Assembly: GCF_039521745.1 (NCBI RefSeq)
Contig: NZ_BAAACT010000148.1
Strand: one strand, 5' to 3'
Length of the DNA: 64,000 nt
Origin: Faecalicatena contorta
GTDB lineage: Bacteria; Bacillota; Clostridia; Lachnospirales; Lachnospiraceae
Positions within the stretch are counted from its first letter, which is position 1, and the number at the start of each line of letters is the position of its first letter. The position numbers were made by a program, and so were the translations under genes. Positions 60,961-64,000 of the stretch are shown piece by piece. The notes beneath the pieces are model-generated. The model made no database searches, was not told the origin of the DNA, and was given only the letters and a program-made list of their open reading frames with translations.

Positions 60961-63600
60961 ATGCAACCATATGGAGTGAATCAATTAAGAAAGATGTTTT
61001 TGGAGTTTTTTGAGAGCAAAGGGCACCTTGCAATGAAGAGCTTTTCATTAGTGCCGCACAACGATAAGAGCCTGCTGCTCATTAACTCGGGGATGGCGCC
61101 TATGAAGCCATATTTTACCGGGCAGGAGAACCCGCCGAGAAAAAGGGTGACAACATGTCAGAAGTGTATCCGGACAGGTGATATAGAGAATGTCGGCAAG
61201 ACAGCTCGCCACGGCACTTTTTTTGAGATGCTGGGTAATTTTTCTTTTGGCGATTACTTTAAAGATGACGCAATTAAATGGTCATGGGAGTTCCTGACGG
61301 AAGTTGTAGGTCTGGATCCCGACAGACTGTACCCATCCGTATATCTGGACGATGATGAAGCATTTGAGATCTGGAATAAAAAGATGGGGATTCCGGCGGA
61401 ACGGATTTTTAAGTTCGGCAAGGAGGATAATTTTTGGGAGCACGGTTCAGGTCCATGCGGCCCGTGTTCGGAGATCTACTATGACAGAGGGGAAGAGTAC
61501 GGCTGTGGAAGCCCTGACTGTACAGTAGGGTGTGAGTGCGACCGCTATATGGAGATATGGAACAACGTATTTACCCAATTTGAGAATGACGGCAAGGGAA
61601 ATTATACAGAGCTCGAACAGAAGAATATTGATACAGGCATGGGCCTGGAGAGACTTGCTTCGGTTGTCCAGAATGTGGATTCCATATTCGACGTGGATAC
61701 AATCAAAGAACTGCGCAGCCATGTATGCAGGCTGGCAGACGCAGTATACGGAAAAGAAGAAAGCACTGATATTTCCATCCGTGTTATAACAGATCACGTA
61801 CGTTCTGTGACATTTATGATATCCGACGGTATTATGCCTTCCAATGAAGGCAGAGGGTATGTACTGCGCCGTCTGCTCAGAAGAGCCTGCCGACATGGAA
61901 GACTGCTGAATATCGAAGGCAATTTCCTTCCGGCATTGGCGGAGACCGTAATTGAAGGCTCTAAGGACGGTTATCCGGAGCTGGAAGAGAAAAAAGACTT
62001 TATCCTGAAAGTGATAGCAAAGGAAGAAGAGCAGTTTAACAAGACGATTGATCAGGGGCTTGTTATTTTATCCGATATGATCGACGGGATGGAGAAGCGC
62101 GCTGAAAAGACTCTTTCCGGAGAGGAAGCGTTTAAACTGTATGACACATATGGTTTTCCGATCGATCTGACCAAAGAGATTCTGGAAGAAAAGGATATGA
62201 ATGTGGATGAAGAGGGATTCCAAGCTGCGATGGAAGTCCAGAGAAAGACAGCCCGCGCCGCCCGCGGCGTAACGAACTATATGGGAGCGGATGTGACCGT
62301 ATACGAATCTATTGATCCGGGTATTACATGCACATTTGTGGGATATGATAATTTAGTATTTGAATCAGAGATTACGGTGCTGACCACGGAGACGGAAGTA
62401 GCAGAAGCCCTGTCGGACGGCCAGAAGGGAACTGTATTTGTAAAAGAGACACCTTTCTATGCCACCAGTGGCGGCCAGGAGGCCGATACGGGCGTTATCC
62501 GCACTCCGGAAGGGGAATTTAAGGTAGAAGACACAATCAAGCTCCTGGGCGGTAAAATCGGCCATGTGGGACAGGTTGTCAAAGGCATGGTAAAGACAGG
62601 GGATAAGGCAGAGCTGGCTGTAGATGCGAGAAAGCGTTCTTTATCCGCAAGAAACCACAGTGCGACTCATCTGCTCCAGAAGGCGCTCAGGACAGTGCTG
62701 GGCACTCATGTAGAACAGGCAGGTTCTAGTGTGAATGAAGACAGGCTCCGTTTTGACTTCACACATTTTTCCGCGATGAGCCAGGATGAACTCAAACAGG
62801 TAGAGGAAATTGTAAATGAGCATATTGCCGAGGCCCTGCCTGTGGATATTCAGAATATGCCGATCGAAGAGGCCAGAAAGACCGGTGCGCAGGCATTGTT
62901 CGGTGAAAAGTATGGGGACATCGTAAGGGTGGTCAACATAGGCGGATTTTCAATTGAGTTCTGCGGCGGTACCCACGTAAAGAACACGAGTGAGATTATG
63001 GCGTTTAAGATTATTTCCGAGACAGGCGTGGCCGCAGGCGTGCGCCGAATTGAGGCACTGACATCGCAGGGACTTTTAGACTATTATGATGCCCTGGAGA
63101 GGAAGATGAATGAGGCCGCAAGGCTGTTAAAGGCATCGCCGGATAACCTGCCGGAAAAGATCACGCATGTGATGTCCGAGAACAAAGCGCTTCACTCAGA
63201 GGTAGAAAGCTTGAAGAGCAGACTTGCACAGGATGCCATGGGCGATGTGATGGATCAGGTGCAGGAAGTGAAAGGCGTAAAGCTTCTGGCTGCAGAGGTG
63301 GACGGCGTTGATATGAATGGACTCCGCGACCTTGGAGACCAGATGAAGGAAAAACTGGGAGAGGGCGTAGTCGTACTTGCATCTGGAAATGAGGGGAAAG
63401 TCAGTCTTATGGTAACCGCAACAGAAGGTGCAATGAAACAGGGAGCACATGCCGGGAACCTTATCAAAGCGATTGCCGGCCTCGTAGGAGGCGGCGGGGG
63501 AGGCCGTCCGAACATGGCGCAGGCAGGCGGAAAGAATCCGGCGGGCATCAAAGATGCGCTTACAAAGGTTGTTGAAGCACTGGAAGGACAACTTTCTTAG
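60961..63600 (+). CDS. alaS: Alanyl-tRNA synthetase
   Basis: 879 residues, the usual length. Class II catalytic domain (QPYGVNQLRKMFLEFFESKGH, NSGMAPMKPYFTG, GPCGPCSEIYYDRG), tRNA recognition domain, editing domain (HSATHLLQKAL, CGGTHVKNTSEI) and C-terminal DHHA1-like domain with a glycine-rich end (VGGGGGGRPNMAQAGG). The start at 60961 follows GGGAGG; upstream in-frame ATGs (60868, 60922) lack good sites and would add residues not usual in AlaS. I see no T-box in the leader. Confidence 0.97.
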   Translation: MQPYGVNQLRKMFLEFFESKGHLAMKSFSLVPHNDKSLLLINSGMAPMKPYFTGQENPPRKRVTTCQKCIRTGDIENVGKTARHGTFFEMLGNFSFGDYFKDDAIKWSWEFLTEVVGLDPDRLYPSVYLDDDEAFEIWNKKMGIPAERIFKFGKEDNFWEHGSGPCGPCSEIYYDRGEEYGCGSPDCTVGCECDRYMEIWNNVFTQFENDGKGNYTELEQKNIDTGMGLERLASVVQNVDSIFDVDTIKELRSHVCRLADAVYGKEESTDISIRVITDHVRSVTFMISDGIMPSNEGRGYVLRRLLRRACRHGRLLNIEGNFLPALAETVIEGSKDGYPELEEKKDFILKVIAKEEEQFNKTIDQGLVILSDMIDGMEKRAEKTLSGEEAFKLYDTYGFPIDLTKEILEEKDMNVDEEGFQAAMEVQRKTARAARGVTNYMGADVTVYESIDPGITCTFVGYDNLVFESEITVLTTETEVAEALSDGQKGTVFVKETPFYATSGGQEADTGVIRTPEGEFKVEDTIKLLGGKIGHVGQVVKGMVKTGDKAELAVDARKRSLSARNHSATHLLQKALRTVLGTHVEQAGSSVNEDRLRFDFTHFSAMSQDELKQVEEIVNEHIAEALPVDIQNMPIEEARKTGAQALFGEKYGDIVRVVNIGGFSIEFCGGTHVKNTSEIMAFKIISETGVAAGVRRIEALTSQGLLDYYDALERKMNEAARLLKASPDNLPEKITHVMSENKALHSEVESLKSRLAQDAMGDVMDQVQEVKGVKLLAAEVDGVDMNGLRDLGDQMKEKLGEGVVVLASGNEGKVSLMVTATEGAMKQGAHAGNLIKAIAGLVGGGGGGRPNMAQAGGKNPAGIKDALTKVVEALEGQLS

Positions 63601-63618
63601 TTTTTTTGCCGGAAACAG

Positions 63619-63646
63619 TTGACGTTTAGTGAAAATATGATATAAT
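63619..63646 (+). promoter_or_regulatory. SigA promoter of rpsU
   Basis: -35 TTGACG (63619-63624), 16-bp spacer, -10 TATAAT (63641-63646), giving a leader of about 70 nt. Confidence 0.85.
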
Positions 63647-63725
63647 CTTTTGTAGTGCAATAAATATACCCGAACAGTCGTATGATGCACAATACAAGGC
63701 TGGAGGGGAGGTTAGGTGTGAGACT

Positions 63726-63902
63726 ATGTCAAATGTAATCGTTAAAGAAAACGAGACGTTAGATAGCGCTTTACGCAGATTCAAAAGAAACTGTGCAAAG
63801 GCTGGCATTCAGCAGGAGATTCGTAAAAGAGAACATTACGAAAAGCCAAGCGTAAGACGTAAGAAAAAATCTGAAGCTGCTAGAAAACGTAAATATAATT
63901 AA
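63726..63902 (+). CDS. rpsU: 30S ribosomal protein S21
   Basis: 58 residues: SNVIVKENETLDSALRRFKR, then NCAKAGIQQEIRKREHYEKPS and a Lys/Arg-rich tail (VRRKKKSEAARKRKYN). It binds the 16S rRNA near the anti-Shine-Dalgarno region and aids initiation. Several GGAGG/AGGTG sequences lie upstream of the ATG, the closest being AGGTG. Confidence 0.97.
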   Translation: MSNVIVKENETLDSALRRFKRNCAKAGIQQEIRKREHYEKPSVRRKKKSEAARKRKYN

Positions 63903-63914
63903 TATGTGCAGATA

Positions 63915-63940
63915 AATAGAGTGTTGAAAAACACTCTATT
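63915..63940 (+). repeat. GAAA-tetraloop hairpin after rpsU
   Basis: AATAGAGTGTT and AACACTCTATT (11 bp) around GAAA, beginning 13 bp after the rpsU stop. The same loop and a related AGAGTG stem occur in the rimP leader hairpin. Confidence 0.8.
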
Positions 63941-63948
63941 CAGGCTGT

Positions 63949-63990
63949 AGACAACTAGCCTCCTAAGGGGGCGGTTGTCTTTTTCTTTTC
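63949..63990 (+). terminator. Rho-independent terminator of rpsU
   Basis: AGACAAC (63949-63955) pairs with GTTGTCT (63974-63980), inner CCTCC/GGGGG pairing, then a T-rich run. Confidence 0.88.
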
Positions 63991-64000
63991 TCTGCATATA

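Overview
The window looks like a chromosomal segment from a spore-forming anaerobe of the family Lachnospiraceae (Clostridia). The evidence is the spoIIIA operon, gpr, spoIIP, spoIVB and spo0A, a group B-type [FeFe] hydrogenase, Firmicute-type gene orders (rimP-nusA-ylxR-ylxQ-infB-rbfA-nrnA-truB-ribF and nusB-xseA-xseB-ispA-dxs-tlyA-nadK-argR-recN-spoIVB-spo0A), AGGAGG-type ribosome binding sites and canonical SigA promoters. I cannot fix the genus. No tRNA, rRNA, CRISPR array, transposase or prophage was seen. Only rpsT lies on the minus strand. All family assignments come from reading motifs by eye; no database search was run.

Layout. 1-8.8 kb: the 3' part of a biosynthetic cluster, made of a nonribosomal peptide synthetase ending in a reductase domain, a membrane sensor kinase, a REC-GAF-HD-GYP response regulator, an acyl-AMP ligase and an acyl carrier protein, with overlapping or nearly touching ends. 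8.8-12.9 kb: ilvN-ilvC, a MATE exporter and a phosphoribosyltransferase-like protein. 13-20.1 kb: rpsT (minus), gpr, spoIIP and a topoisomerase pair (parE/parC-like). 20.3-20.9 kb: a small protein built on ten 27-bp tandem repeats. 21-31.5 kb: the nusA-infB operon through ribF and a Na/Pi cotransporter-like gene. 31.5-35 kb: rpsO and pnp. 35.7-40.7 kb: spoIIIAA-AH. 40.9-53.6 kb: prfC, asp23, then nusB through spo0A. 53.7-64 kb: glgA, metF, a separate methionine synthase reactivation protein, metH, [FeFe] hydrogenase, alaS and rpsU.

The most unusual content is non-coding. The gaps on both sides of pnp (31983-32721 and 34969-35717) hold five very long inverted repeats. Three of them (32005-32297, 34986-35231 and, in reverse orientation, 35442-35685) share one Y-shaped architecture: a two-block basal stem of 71-87 bp, then two apical hairpins. 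The basal stems have unrelated sequences, while the apical hairpins keep short common motifs (a TGAT loop flanked by A-rich and T-rich strands, and TGATTCGGAATCA). This pattern of preserved pairing with divergent sequence suggests a family of structured RNA or DNA elements that I do not recognise.

Regulatory signals that can be read directly include many near-consensus SigA promoters, a very good SigE promoter match in front of spoIIIAA, an exact 0A box in front of spo0A, hairpins within the first tens of nucleotides of the rimP, alaS, ilvN and hydrogenase transcripts, and an extended imperfect stem in the pnp leader.
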